Positions 32,007 through 46,021 of a DNA stretch of 64,000 nt are shown in pieces. The notes beneath the pieces were generated by a model, which was not told the origin of the DNA, made no database searches, and saw nothing but the letters and a program-made list of their open reading frames with translations. A program made the position numbers and the translations under genes. The stretch's first letter is position 1, and each line of letters starts with the position of its first letter. This stretch comes from Limnomonas spitsbergensis (taxonomy: Eukaryota > Chlorophyta > Chlorophyceae > Chlamydomonadales), in assembly GCA_037349105.1 (NCBI GenBank), contig JAYJMM010000071.1, positions 496,001 through 560,000 of the forward strand. Reading direction: 5' to 3'.

Positions 32007-32055
32007 GATTACGCGCCCTCACGTTCCGGTTTCTGGCTCCGGGTTGTTTGCAGAA

Positions 32056-33619
32056 CTAGGTCACCGAACGTAGGCAAGACAAACAAAGAAGGAACGGTCA
32101 GGATGAAACAAGAGTTCGACTGGCACAAAAAGTGTGATGTCACGTGTCCCTGACGTCACGTCCGACTAAGTGCGCCTCGGGGACGCAGTTTACCCTAAAA
32201 GCGCTATGACCTCACCCAGCAAACCCTGAAAGCCCTCGCCAAAATCTGGGGCATATGGGCTACTGACGACGTTCGTACCTAGGTCACCGAACGTAGGCAA
32301 GACAAACAAAGAAGGAAGGGTCAAGAAGAAAGAAGAGTTCGACTGCTTGCACAAAAAGTGTGATGTCACGTGTCCATGACGTCACGTCCGACTGCGCGCC
32401 TTGGGGACGCAATTGACCCTAAAAGCGCTATGACCTCTCCCAGCAAACCCTTTAAAACCTACCCAAAATCTGGGGCATTTGGGCTACTGACGACGTTCGT
32501 AACTAGGATGCCGAACGTACGCAAGACAAACAAAGAAGGAACGGTCAGGATCAAACAAGAGTTCGACTGACATAAAAAGTGTGATGTCACGTGTGCCGGA
32601 CGTCACGTCCGACTGCCTACCTCGGGGACGCAGTTGACCCTAAAAGCGCTATGACCTCGACCAGCAAACCCTGTAAACCTGGCACCAAAATCTGAGGCAT
32701 TTGGGCTACTGACGATGTTCGTAACTTTGATGCCGAACGTAGGCAAGACAAACAAAGAAGGAACGGTCAGGATGAAACAAGAGTTCGGCTGGCGCAAAAA
32801 GTGTGATGTCACGTGTCCCTAACGTCACATCCGACTGCCTGCCTCAGGGACGCAGTTGACCCTAAAAGCGCTATGACTTCACCCAGCAAACCCTGAAAGC
32901 CCACGCCAAAATCTGGGGCATATGGGCTACTGACGACGCTCGTAACTAGGTCACCGAACGTAGGCAAGACAAACAAAGAAGGAACGGTCAAGTAGAAAGA
33001 AGAGTTCGACTGCTGGCACAAAAAGTGTGAGGTCACGTGTCCATGACGTCACGTCCGACTGCGCGCGCCTCGGGGACGCAGTTTACCCTAAAAGCGCTAT
33101 GACCTCACCCAGCAAACCCTGAAAGCCCTCGCCAAAATCTGGGGCATATGGGCTACTGACGACGTTCGTAGCTTGGTCAACGAACCTGAGGCAAGACAAA
33201 CAAAGAAGGAACGGTCAAGAAGAAAGAAGAGTTCGACTGCTGGCACAAAAAGTGTGATGTCACGTGTCCATGACGTCACGTCCGACTGCACGCGCCTCGG
33301 GGACGCAGTTGACCCTAAAAGCGCTATGACCTCGACCAGCAAACCCTGAAAAACCTACCCAAAATCTGAGGCATTTGGGCTACTGACGACGTTCGTAACT
33401 AGGGTGCCGAACGTAGGCAAGACAAACAAAGAAGGAACGGTCAAGAAGGAAGAAGAGTTCGGCTCGCACAAAAAGTGTGATGTCACGTGTCCCTGACGTC
33501 ACGTCCGACAGTCTGCCTCGGGGACGCAGTTGACCCTAAAAGCGCTAAACCGTCATCCGCCAAACCCTGAAAGCCCTCCTCAAAATCTGGAGCACTTGGG
33601 CTACTGACGATGTTCGTAA
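32056..33619 (+). repeat. 221-bp satellite block, 7 monomers
   Basis: Seven monomers separate M1 from M2. The block plus M1 equals one 3,941-bp macrosatellite period. Confidence 0.95.
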
Positions 33620-35996
33620 ACACCCACCTGGGAACTTTCCCGAAGACCATAAGACCGTCGTACACGATTTTTTCCAGGTCCCAGTCGGAAACGTGCTGTA
33701 ATATTTTCATAGATTACAAATAATTTAAATGGCGGGCGTAGCCAAGAGGATGCCACGGTGAGGTTCCGCCCTGTCCCCTACGCCTAGGTGTGGCATGTTT
33801 CACCTCCTGGTGCCACGTTGTCGTCATTCTGGTAGCCTGGTGCACTACATTTCGCCTCGAGACATCTAGTTCCTTTGGCCACAACTTGTCTGATCATCTC
33901 CTTTGCTTCCCTCGAATCAAACAATATCCTGGCGCTCGCAACTTGTTCCTCGCCTCCTCTCCGTCACATTCATTACGATTCACAAGCTCCTTGTGAACGC
34001 TTTTGCCTGGCATCAACCCTGCGGATCGCCCCCGCCGGTACACCCACATGACGACGTCCATGAGTTGGTTACCAGGCTGCCTGTCGGCTTCGACATATGT
34101 CGCCCAGCATGATGAGGACGATAAGCGGGGCAACGTGTACCAACCCTCCTTGATGACGGGTCGGTGAATGTACTTCACCGGCACATCGCCATCGGATGCA
34201 CAGACTCTGTGACACTTTTTTTTACCATATCTCCTGACCTGTTTGACATAACACAGATGGCATCTAGTTCAGTAGGAACAGCCAACGCATGGATGGCCCT
34301 TATGGGCTAGTGTGCAACTACGTGCCTACATGTATGCACCAATGCACAACGCACTGCCTCATCACATATTCACAACGTGTACCGGTACCCTCTAATGGGC
34401 GATCGGCCGATCTCGGTCTGTCGGCTCAAACTACCACCTGCACAAACTAGCTCGCATATCAATGCTCAAGTTCACTTGTCGGAGGCCTTCGTGTCCTACA
34501 AGAACATTAAGGAATCCATGACAAGCTGCTCACTCACTTCATGTGCTCCGCCGGTCGCCCTAGCTGCTTTGCCAGTGTCTTGCCTGCGCTAGTACCTGAA
34601 GAGGCCTGTCCATTGGCACTAGAATACTGAACATTATTGCAGGGGCTCCTACTCACGAGGCTTAGGCCTGGTTGGTTGATGATGTAGACGATGGCACTTG
34701 TGTAGCATTGCTTGATGTGCGCGACCCTCTGAAGGGCATGCCCTAATTCAGGGTTCAGGTTATGAACCTCCGACAGGCATCTTCTGGTGCAGCCTCCCCT
34801 AGACCATAACCTCTGTACTGGAGTTTTCTTTCAAATTTCCATCGGCATGCTTAAAGATGTAAGCCTCACTCCTGTGTGGTGTGTGTTTCAATTGAGGCTC
34901 ACTAAGTACAGCCCTCGTATCCTTTCAATACGTGAGCCTCTCTCCTTCGTTGTGCGTGCAGGTAGCAAGGGGCAACGTTCACCCTCCGGCATCGTCGAGC
35001 AGACCGATGTCCCCATCCGGCAAAGAGGAAGAGCCTGCATCATGAATGGACATCGGTCTTCCAGAGCAGGTGCTGCGTACCTGGCAGCTGTCGGTGCTGA
35101 TGCGGGAACCCCCAGGGTGCGCAGCGTTGCGGGCAGGAAAAGCCTCAGACCCGGCAAGAGAAACTCGACAGCGACGCTTGCTGGGTCTGGCTGGATAACC
35201 TGAACACCTGAACAGGGAAAGAGTCCCTACATATCCTAGGGCCCCATTACTGTCATTACACTTCACACGCGGGCTTCACCGGGAGCTTCACAGTCACGTT
35301 CATCACTGGCACCAAATGCCGTTGTCACTAGCAAGTCGTAAGGAAGTATACATAAAGATTGGTGCACACACGTTATATGCTTCATTAATTCTGACCCTCG
35401 CGCGTTGCTTCCAGGCAACGATGCAGAGCCTTGGATGCATTCCGAGCGTTTCGCACATAATATCCAACCGACGCAACCGACATGTACGATGCTGGCACTG
35501 AGGATATAACAGCGCGTTTCTGATTGGACTTGGGAAACTTTCCGGGCTGTTCCGGGTTGTTTTGAGCTGAAACACTGCACCCCGGAAAATCTCCGGGCCC
35601 TTAAGACCACCAAGAGTAGTACAGTACGTGTCTTGTTTTTCTGGGGACCCCCCCCCCCCTCCCCGGAAATTCCAAAGGACCCGGAGTGTATTTTATTTAG
35701 GTCTTCGAAAGGCTTTTATTTACAAATAAGAATCGCCGCATTTTTCTTCCCATGATCTTATCGGACGGTAGTCTTGGGGGCCGCCCTGCAGAAAGGCCGC
35801 GGCCCGCCTCGGCCTTGGCCACTCCGCGAGCGAGTCATCCCTATCATCATCATTATCATCAGCAGCAGCAGCAGAAGCAGCAGCAACAGCGCAGATAAAT
35901 TTTAGGCACACATTCGGCAATATCGCAGTAAACCCTGAACCACGCAAGATTACGCGCCCTCACGTTCCGGTTTCTGGCTCCGGGTTGTTTGCAGAA
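33620..35996 (+). repeat. module M2
   Basis: This is the second full module, exactly 3,941 bp after M1. Corresponding open frames have the same coordinates and translations as in M1, implying very recent duplication or ongoing homogenisation, unless it is an assembly duplication. Confidence 0.95.
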
Positions 35997-37560
35997 CTAG
36001 GTCACCGAACGTAGGCAAGACAAACAAAGAAGGAACGGTCAGGATGAAACAAGAGTTCGACTGGCACAAAAAGTGTGATGTCACGTGTCCCTGACGTCAC
36101 GTCCGACTAAGTGCGCCTCGGGGACGCAGTTTACCCTAAAAGCGCTATGACCTCACCCAGCAAACCCTGAAAGCCCTCGCCAAAATCTGGGGCATATGGG
36201 CTACTGACGACGTTCGTACCTAGGTCACCGAACGTAGGCAAGACAAACAAAGAAGGAAGGGTCAAGAAGAAAGAAGAGTTCGACTGCTTGCACAAAAAGT
36301 GTGATGTCACGTGTCCATGACGTCACGTCCGACTGCGCGCCTTGGGGACGCAATTGACCCTAAAAGCGCTATGACCTCTCCCAGCAAACCCTTTGAAACC
36401 TACCCAAAATCTGGGGCATTTGGGCTACTGACGACGTTCGTAACTAGGATGCCGAACGTACGCAAGACAAACAAAGAAGGAACGGTCAGGATCAAACAAG
36501 AGTTCGACTGACATAAAAAGTGTGATGTCACGTGTGCCGGACGTCACGTCCGACTGCCTACCTCGGGGACGCAGTTGACCCTAAAAGCGCTATGACCTCG
36601 ACCAGCAAACCCTGTAAACCTGGCACCAAAATCTGAGGCATTTGGGCTACTGACGATGTTCGTAACTTTGATGCCGAACGTAGGCAAGACAAACAAAGAA
36701 GGAACGGTCAGGATGAAACAAGAGTTCGACTGGCGCAAAAAGTGTGATGTCACGTGTCCCTAACGTCACATCCGACTGCCTGCCTCAGGGACGCAGTTGA
36801 CCCTAAAAGCGCTATGACTTCACCCAGCAAACCCTGAAAGCCCTCGCCAAAATCTGGGGCATATGGGCTACTGACGACGCTCGTAACTAGGTCACCGAAC
36901 GTAGGCAAGACAAACAAAGAAGGAACGGTCAAGTAGAAAGAAGAGTTCGACTGCTGGCACAAAAAGTGTGAGGTCACGTGTCCATGACGTCACGTCCGAC
37001 TGCGCGCGCCTCGGGGACGCAGTTTACCCTAAAAGCGCTATGACCTCACCCAGCAAACCCTGAAAGCCCTCGCCAAAATCTGGGGCATATGGGCTACTGA
37101 CGACGTTCGTAGCTTGGTCAACGAACCTGAGGCAAGACAAACAAAGAAGGAACGGTCAAGAAGAAAGAAGAGTTCGACTGCTGGCACAAAAAGTGTGATG
37201 TCACGTGTCCATGACGTCACGTCCGACTGCACGCGCCTCGGGGACGCAGTTGACCCTAAAAGCGCTATGATCTCTCCCAGCAAACCCTGTAAAACCTACC
37301 CAAAATCTGAGGCATTTGGGCTACTGACGACGTTCGTAACTAGGGTGCCGAACGTAGGCAAGACAAACAAAGAAGGAACGGTCAAGAAGGAAGAAGAGTT
37401 CGGCTCGCACAAAAAGTGTGATGTCACGTGTCCCTGACGTCACGTCCGACAGTCTGCCTCGGGGACGCAGTTGACCCTAAAAGCGCTAAACCGTCATCCG
37501 CCAAACCCTGAAAGCCCTCCTCAAAATCTGGAGCACTTGGGCTACTGACGACGTTCGTAA
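35997..37560 (+). repeat. 221-bp satellite block, 7 monomers
   Basis: This block is the same length as the preceding one and nearly identical monomer by monomer, with a few substitutions (for example in the monomer near 37260). Confidence 0.95.
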
Positions 37561-39940
37561 ACACCCACTTGGGAACTTTCCCGAAGACCATAAGACCGTC
37601 GTACACGATTTTTTCCAGGTCCCAGTCGGAAACGTGCTGTACTATTTTCATAGATTACAAATAATTTAAATTGCGGGCGTAGCCAAGAGGATGCCACGGT
37701 GAGGTTCCGCCCTGTCCCCTACGCCTAGGTGTGGCATGTTTCACCTCCTGGTGCCACGTTGTCGTCATTCTGGTGGCCTGGTGCACTACATTTCGCCTCG
37801 AGACATCTAGTTCCTTTGGCCACAACTTGTCTGATCATCTCCTTTGCTTCCCTCGAATCAAACAATATCCTGGCGCTCGCAACTTGTTCCTCGCCTCCTC
37901 TCCGTCACATTCATTACGATTCACAAGCTCCTTGTGAACGCTTTTGCCTGGCATCAACCCTGCGGATCGCCCCCGCCGGTACACCCACATGACGACGTCC
38001 ATGAGTTGGTTACCAGGCTGCCTGTCGGCTTCGACATATGTCGCCCAGCATGATGAGGACGATAAGCGGGGCAACGTGTACCAACCCTCCTTGATGACGG
38101 GTCGGTGAATGTACTTCACCGGCACATCGCCATCGGATGCACAGACTCTGTGACACTTTTTTTTACCATATCTCCTGACCTGTTTGGCATAACACAGATG
38201 GCATCTAGTTCAGTAGGAACAGCCAACGCATGGATGGCCCTTATGGGCTAGTGTGCAACTACGTGCCTACATGTATGCACCAATGCACAACGCACTGCCT
38301 CATCACATATTCACAACGTGTACCGGTACCCTCTAATGGGCGATCGGCCGATCTCGGTCTGTCGGCTCAAACTACCACCTGCACAAACTAGCTCGCATAT
38401 CAATGCTCAAGTTCACTTGTCGGAGGCCTTCGTGTCCTACAAGAACATTAAGGAATCCATGACAAGCTGCTCACTCACTTCATGTGCTCCGCCGGTCGCC
38501 CTAGCTGCTTTGCCAGTGTCTTGCCTGCGCTAGTACCTGAAGAGGCCTGTCCATTGGCCCTAGAATACTGAACATTATTGCAGGGGCTCCTACTCACGAG
38601 GCTTAGGCCTGGTTGGTTGATGATGTAGACGATGGCACTTGTGTAGCATTGCTTGATGTGCGCGACCCTCTGAAGGGCATGCCCTAATTCAGGGTTCAGG
38701 TTATGAACCTCCGACAGGCATCTTCTGGTGCAGCCTCCCCTAGACCATAGCCTCTGTACTGGAGTTTTCTTTCAAATTTCCATCGGCATGCTTAAAGATG
38801 TAAGCCTCACTCCTGTGTGGTGTGTGTTTCAATTGAGGCTCACTAAGTACAGCCCTCGTATCCTTTCAATACGTGAGCCTCTCTCCTTCGTTGTGCGTGC
38901 AGGTAGCAAGGGGCAACGTTCACCCTCCGGCATCGTCGAGCAGACCGATGTCCCCATCCGGCAAAGAGGAAGAGCCTGCATCATGAATGGACATCGGTCT
39001 TCCAGAGCAGGTGCTGCGTACCTGGCAGCTGTCGGTGCTGATGCGGGAACCCCCAGGGTGCGCAGCGTTGCGGGCAGGAAAAGCCTCAGACCCGGCAAGA
39101 GAAACTCGACAGCGACGCTTGCTGGGTCTGGCTGGATAACCTGAACACCTGAACAGGGAAAGAGTCCCTACATATCCTAGGGCCCCATTACTGTCATTAC
39201 ACTTCACACGCGGGCTTCACCGGGAGCTTCACAGTCACGTTCATCACTGGCACCAAATGCCGTTGTCACTAGCAAGTCGTAAGGAAGTATACATAAAGAT
39301 TGGTGCACACACGTTATATGCTTCATTAATTCTGGCCCTCGCGCGTTGCTTCCAAGCAACGATGCAGAGCCTTGGATGCATTCCGAGCGTTTCGCACATA
39401 ATATCCAACCGACGCAACCGACATGTACGATGCTGGCACTGAGGATATAACAGCGCGTTTCTGATTGGACCTGGGAAACTTTCCGGGCTGTTTCCGGGTT
39501 GTTTTGAGCTGAAACACTGCACCCCGGAAAATCTCCGGGCCCTTAAGACCACCAAGAGTAGTACAGTACGTGTCTTGTTTTTCTGGGGACCCCCCCCCCC
39601 TCCCCGGAAATTCCAAAGGACCCGGAGTGTATTTTATTTAGGTCTTCGAAAGGCTTTTATTTATAAATAAGAACCGCCGCATTTTTCTTCCCATGATCTT
39701 ATCGGACGGTAGTCTTGGGGGCCGCCCTGCAGAAAGGCCGCGGCCCGCCTCGGCCTTGGCCACTCCGCGAGCGAGTCATCCCTATCATCATCATTATCAT
39801 CAGCAGCAGCAGCAGCAGAAGCAGCAGCAACAGCGCAGATAACTTTTAGGCACACATTCGGCAATATCGCAGTAAACCCTGAACCACGCAAGATTACGCG
39901 CCCTCACGTTCCGGTTTCTGGCTCCGGGTTGTTTGCAGAA
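37561..39940 (+). repeat. module M3
   Basis: This is the third full module, again 3,941 bp after the previous one. It differs slightly: one extra CAG triplet, fewer C in the C-run and a handful of substitutions, some shared with M4. Confidence 0.95.
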
Positions 39941-42372
39941 TTAGGTCACCGAACGTAGGCAAGACAAACAAAAAAGGAACGGTCAGGATAAAACAAGAGT
40001 TCGACTGGCACAAAAAGTGTGATGTCACGTGTCCCTGACGTCACGTCCGAATGCGCGCGCCTCGGGGACGCAGTTTACCCTAAAAGCGCTATGACCTCAC
40101 CCAGCAAACCCTGAAAGCCCTCGCCAAAATCTGGGGCATATGGGCTACTGACGACGTTCGTAACTAGGATGCCGAACGTACGCAAGACAAACAAAGAAGG
40201 AACGGTCAGGATCAAACAAGAGTTCGACTGACATAAAAAGTGTGATGTCACGTGTGCCGGACGTCACGTCCGACTGCCTACCTCGGGGACGCAGTTGACC
40301 CTAAAAGCGCTATGACCTCGACCAGCAAACCCTGTAAACCTGGCACCAAAATCTGAGGCATTTGGGCTACTGACGACGTTCGTTACTTTGATGCCGAACG
40401 TAGGCAAGACAAACAAAGAAGGAACGGTCAGGATGAAACAAGAGTTCGGCTCGCACAAAAAGTGTGATGTCACGTGTCCCAATCGTCACGTCCGACTGCC
40501 AGCCTCGGGGACGCAGTTGACCCTAAAAGCGCTATGACCTCGACCAGCAAACCTTGCAAAACCTACCAAAAGTCTGGGGCATTTGGGCTACTGACAACGT
40601 TCGTAACTAGGGTGCCGAACGTAGGCAAGACAAACAAAGAAGGAACGGTCAAGAAGAACGAAGAGTTCGGCTCGCACAAAAAGTGTGATGTCACGCATCC
40701 CTGACGACACGTCCGTCTGCCTGCCTCAGGGACGCAGTGCACCCTAAAAGCGCTATGACCTCGACCAGCAAATCCTGAAAAACCTGACACCAAAATCTGG
40801 AGCACTTGGGCCACTGACGACGCTCGTAACTAGGATGCCGAACGTAGGCAAGGCAAAGAAGGGTCGTTTAAGAAGAGAGACATGTTCGGGTGGCACAAAA
40901 AGTGTGATGTCAAGTGTCCCTCCAAGACGGGCAACTAGTGCGCGCCTCGGGGACGCAGTTTACCCTAAAAGCGCTATTACCTCTCCCAGCAAACCCTGTA
41001 AAACCTACCCAAAATCTGGGGCATTTGGGCTACTGACGACGTTCGTAACTAGGATGCCGAACGTACGCAAGACAAACAAAGAAGGAACGGTCAGGATCAA
41101 ACAAGAGTTCGACTGGCATAAAAAGTGTGATGTCACGTGTGCCTGACGTCACGTCCGACTGCCTGCCTCGGGGACGCAGTTGACCCTAAAAGCGCTATGA
41201 CCTCGACCAGCAAACCTTGTAAACCTGGCACCAAAATCTGAGGCATTTGGGCTACTGACGACGTTCGTAACTAAGATGCCGAACGTACGCAAGACAAACA
41301 AAGAAGGAACGGTCAGGATGAAACAAGAGTTCGACTGGCGCAAAAAGTGTGATGTCACGTGTCCCTGACGTCACGTCCGACTGCCTGCCTCGGGGACGCA
41401 GTTGACCCTAAAAGAGCTATGACCTCGACCAGCAAACCCTGGAAAACCTACCAAAAATCTGGGGCATTTGGGCTACTTACGACGTTCGTAACTAGGGTGC
41501 CGAACGTAGGCAAGACAAACAAAGAAGGAACGGTCGAGAAGAAAGAAGAGTTCGGCTCGCACAAAAAGTGTGATGTCACGTGTCCCAATCGTCACGTCCG
41601 ACTGCCTGCCTCGGGGACGCAGTTGACCCTAAAAGCGCTATGACCTCGACCAGCAAACCTTGCAAAACCTACCAAAAATCTGAGGCATCTGGGCTACTGA
41701 CGACGTTCGTAACTAGGTCACCAAACGTAGGCAAGTCAAACACAGAAGGAACGGTCAGGATGAAACAATAGTTCGACTGGCGCAAAAAGTGTGATGTCAC
41801 GTGTCCCTTGACGTCACGTCCGACTGCCTGCCTCGGGGACGCAGTTGACCCTGAAATCGCTATGACCTCTCCCACCAAACCCTCAAAGCCCTAACCAAAA
41901 TCTGGAGCACTTGGGCTACTGACGACGTTCGTAACTAGGATGCCGAACGTAGGCAAGGCAAAGAAGGATCGTTTAAGAAGAGAGACAAGTTCGGCTGGCA
42001 CAAAAAGAGTGATGTCACGTGTCCCTCCAAGACGGGCAACTAGTGCGCGCCTCGGGGACGCAGTTTACCCTAAAAGCGCTATGACCTCGACCAGCAAACC
42101 CTGAAAAACCTCGACGTACGGCGGAGCACTTGGGCTACTGACGACGTTCGTAACTAGGCCACCGAACGTAGGCAAGACAAACAAAGAAGGAACGGTCAAG
42201 ATGAAACAAGTGTTCGACTGACACAAAAGTGTGATGTCACGTGTCCCTGACGTCACGTCCGACAGTCTGCCTCGGGGACGCAGTTGACCCTAAAAGCGCT
42301 AAACCGTCATCCGCCAAACCCTGAAAGCCCTCCTCAAAATCTGGAGCACTTGGGCTACTGACGACGTTCGTA
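39941..42372 (+). repeat. 221-bp satellite block, 11 monomers
   Basis: This is longer than the two preceding blocks by about four monomers. It introduces the subtypes that dominate the right-hand higher-order array: the GGCAAGGCAAAGAAGG type at about 40829 and 41935, the CCAATCGTCACG type at about 40476 and 41584, and the CGCATCCCTGACGACACG type at about 40693. Confidence 0.95.
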
Positions 42373-44817
42373 AACACCCACCTGGGAACTTTCCCGAAGA
42401 CCATAAGACCGTCATACACGATTTTTCCCAGGTCCCAGTCGGAAACGTGCTGTAATATTTTCATAGAATACAAATAATTTAAATGGCGGATGTAGCCAAG
42501 AGGATGCCACGGTGAGGTTCCGCCCTGTCCCCTACGCCTAGGCGTCGCATGTTTCACCTCCTGGTGCCACGTTGTCGTCATTCTGGTGGAATGATGCCCA
42601 GTGACAAGCAATGATTGGCTGACCACTCTGGCTGGCCTCTCTCTTAAGCGAGTCCGCCTGGTGCACTACATTTCGCCCCGAGACATCTAGTTCCTTTGGC
42701 CACAACTTTTCTGATCATCTCCTTTGCTTCCCTCGAATCAAACAATATCCTGGCGCTCGCAACTTGTTCCTCGCCTCCTCTCCGTCACATTCATTACGAT
42801 TCACAAGCTCCTTGTGAACGCTTTTGCCTGGCATCAACCCTGCGGATCGCCCCCGCCGGTACACCCACATGACGACGTCCATGAGTTGGTTACCAGGCTG
42901 CCTGTCGGCTTCGACATATGTCGCCCAGCATGATGAGGACTATAAGCAGGGCAACGTGTACCAACCCTCCTTGATGACGGGTCGGTGAATGTACTTCACC
43001 GGCACATCGCCATCGGATGCACAGACTCTGTGACACTTTTTTTACCATATCTCCTGACTTGTTTGGCATAATAGATGGCATCTGATTCAGTAGGAACAGC
43101 CAATGCATGGATGGCCCTTATGGGCTAGTGTGCAACTACGTGCCTACATGTATGCACCAATGCACAACGCACTGCCTCATCACATATTCACAACGTGTAC
43201 CGGTACCCTCTCATGGGCGATCGGCCGATCTCGGTCTGTCGGCTCAAACTACCACCTGCACAAACAAGCTCGCATATCGATGCTTAAGTTCACTTGTCGG
43301 AGGCCTTCGTGGCCTACAAGAACATAAAGGAATCCATGACAAGCTGCTCACTCACTTCATGTGCTCCGCCGGTCGCCCTAGCTGCTTTGCCAGTGTCTTG
43401 CCTGCGCTAGTACCTGAAGAGGCCTGTCCATTGGCCCTAGAATACTGAACATTATTGCAGGGGCTCCTACTCACGAGGCTTAGGCCTGGTTGGTTGATGA
43501 TGTAGACGATGGCACTTGTGTAGCATTGCTTGATGTGCGCGACCCTCTGAAGGGCATGCCCTAATTCAGGGTTCAGGTTATGAACCTCCGACAGGCATCT
43601 TCTGGTGCAGCCTCCCCTAGACCATAGCCTCTGTACTGGAGTTTTCTTTCAAATTTCCATCGGCATGCTTAAAGATGTAAGCCTCACTCCTGTGTGGTGT
43701 GTGTTTCAATTGAGGCTCACTAAGTACAGCCCTCGTATCCTTTCAATACGTGAGCCTCTCTCCTTCGTTGTGCGTGCAGGTAGCAAGGGGCAACGTTCAC
43801 CCTCCGGCATCGTCGAGCAGACCGATGTCCCCATCCGGCAAAGAGGAAGAGCCTGCATCATGAATGGACATCGGTCTTCCAGAGCAGGTGCTGCGTACCT
43901 GGCAGCTGTCGGTGCTGATGCGGGAACCCCCAGGGTGCGCGGCGTTGCGGGCAGGAAAAGCCTCAGACCCGGCAAGAGAAACTCGACAGCGACGCTTGCT
44001 GGGTCTGGCTGGATAACCTGAACACCTGAACAGGGAAAGAGTCCCTACATATCCTAGGGCCCCATTACTGTCATTACACTTCACACGCGGGCTTCACCGG
44101 GAGCTTCACAGTCACGTTCATCACTGGCACCAAATGCCGTTGTCACTAGCAAGTCGTAAGGAAGTATACATAAAGATTGGTGCACACACGTTATATGCTT
44201 CATTAATTCTGGCCCTCGCGCGTTGCTTCCAAGCAACGATGCAGAGCCTTGGATGCATTCCGAGCGTTTCGCACATAATATCCAACCGACGCAACCGACA
44301 TGTACGATGCTGGCACTGAGGATATAACAGCGCGTTTCTGATTGGACCTGGGAAACTTTCCGGGCTGTTTCCGGGTTGTTTTGAGCTGAAACACTGCACC
44401 CCGGAAAATCTCCGGGCCCTTTAGACCACCAAGAGTAGTACAGTACGTGTCTTGTTTTTCTGGGGACCCCCCCCCCCTCCCCGGAAATTCCAAAGGACCC
44501 GGAGTGTATTTTATTTAGGTCTTCGAAAGGCTTTTATTTACAAATAAGAACCGCCGCATTTTTCTTCCCATGATCTTATCGGACGGTAGTCTTGGGGGCC
44601 GCCCTGCAGAAAGGCCGCGGCCCGCCTCGGCCTTGGCCACTCCGCGAGCGAGTCATCCCTATCATCATCATTATCATCAGCAGCAGCAGCAGCAGATCCA
44701 GCAGCAACAGCGCAGATAACTTTTAGGCACACATTCGGCAATATCGCAGTAAACCCTGAACCACGCAAGATTACGCGCCCTCACGTTCCGGTGTCTGGCT
44801 CCGGGTTGTTTGCAGAA
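42373..44817 (+). repeat. module M4
   Basis: This is the last module. It carries about 66 extra bases (about 42589-42654) relative to M1-M3, between CATTCTGGTGG and CCTGGTGCACTAC. It also has a shortened T-run (seven) and several private substitutions. After M4 the array continues as monomers only. Confidence 0.95.
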
Positions 44818-46001
44818 CTAGGTCACCGAACGTAGGCAAGACAAACAAAGAAGGAACGGTCAGGATGACACAAGAGTTCGACTGGCACAAAAAGTGTGAT
44901 GTCACGTGTCCCTAACGTCACGTCCGAATGCGCGCGCCTCGGGGACGCAGTTTACCCTACAAGCGCTATGACCTCACCCAGCTAACCCTGAAAGCCCTCG
45001 CCAAAATCTGGGGCATTTGGGCTACTGACGACGTTCGTAACTAGGATGCCGAACGTACGCAAGACATACAAAGAAGGAACGGTCAGGATCAAACAAGAGT
45101 TCGACTGGCATAAAAAGTTGGATGTCACGTGTACAAGACGTCACGTCCGACTGCCTGCCTCGGGGACGCATTTAACCCTAAAAGCGCTATCACCTCGACC
45201 AGCAAACCCTAAAAACCTGACACCAAAATCTGAGGCATCTGGGCTACTGACGACGTTCGTAACTAGGAAATAGGCAAGACAAACACAGAAGGAACGGTCA
45301 AGATGAAACAATAGTTCGACTGGCGCAAAAAGTGTGATGTCACGTGTCCCTTGACGTCACGTCCGACTGCCTGCCTCGGGGACGCAGTTGACCCTGAAAT
45401 CGCTATGACCTCTCCCACCAAACCCTCAAAGCCCTAACCAAAATCTGGAGCACTTGGGCTACTGACGACGTTCGTAACTAGGATGCCGAACGTAGGCAAG
45501 GCAAAGAAGGATCGTTTAAGAAGAGAAACAAGTTCGGCTGGCACAAAAAGTGTGATGTCACGTGTCCCTCCAAGACGGGCAACTAGTGCGCGCCTCGGGG
45601 ACGCAGTTTACCCTAAAAGCGCTATGACCTCGACCAGCAAACCCTGAAAAACCTCGACGTACGGCGGAGCACTTGGGCTACTGACGACGTTCGTAACTAC
45701 GTCACCGAACATAGGCAAGACAAACAAAGAAGGAACGGTCAAGATGAAACAAGTGTTCGACTGACACAAAAGTGTGATGTCACGTGTCCCTGACGTCACG
45801 TCCGACAGTCTGCCTCGGGGACGCAATTAACCCTAAAAGCGCTATGACCTCTCCCAGCAAACCCTCAAAACCTCTCCAAAATCTGAGGCATCTGGGCTAC
45901 TGACGACGTTCGTAACTAGGTCACCGAACGTAGGCAAGACAAACAAAGAAGGAACGGTCGGGATCAAACAAGAGTTCGACAGCTGGCACAAAAAGTGTGA
46001 T

Positions 46002-46021
46002 GTCACGTGTCCCTGACGTCA
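46002..46021. promoter_or_regulatory. representative double palindrome of the monomer (CACGTG plus TGACGTCA)
   Basis: GTCACGTG (46002-46009) contains the palindrome CACGTG, and TGACGTCA (46014-46021) follows four bases later. The same arrangement recurs in a large share of monomers. GTCACGTG fits the yeast CDEI consensus RTCACRTG and the plant G-box core; TGACGTCA is the classic CRE/bZIP palindrome. Whether any protein binds here is inference. Confidence 0.6.

Larger units (their letters stand above)
29679..32055 (+). repeat. module M1 (2.38-kb unique segment of macrosatellite)
   Basis: It begins ACACCCACCTGGGAACTTTC directly after a monomer end and finishes GTTTGCAGAA directly before the next monomer. 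It contains a CAT/CAG trinucleotide tract, a short C-run and several open segments, none convincingly a complete gene. M1 and M2 appear virtually identical throughout by translation of every frame compared. Confidence 0.95.
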
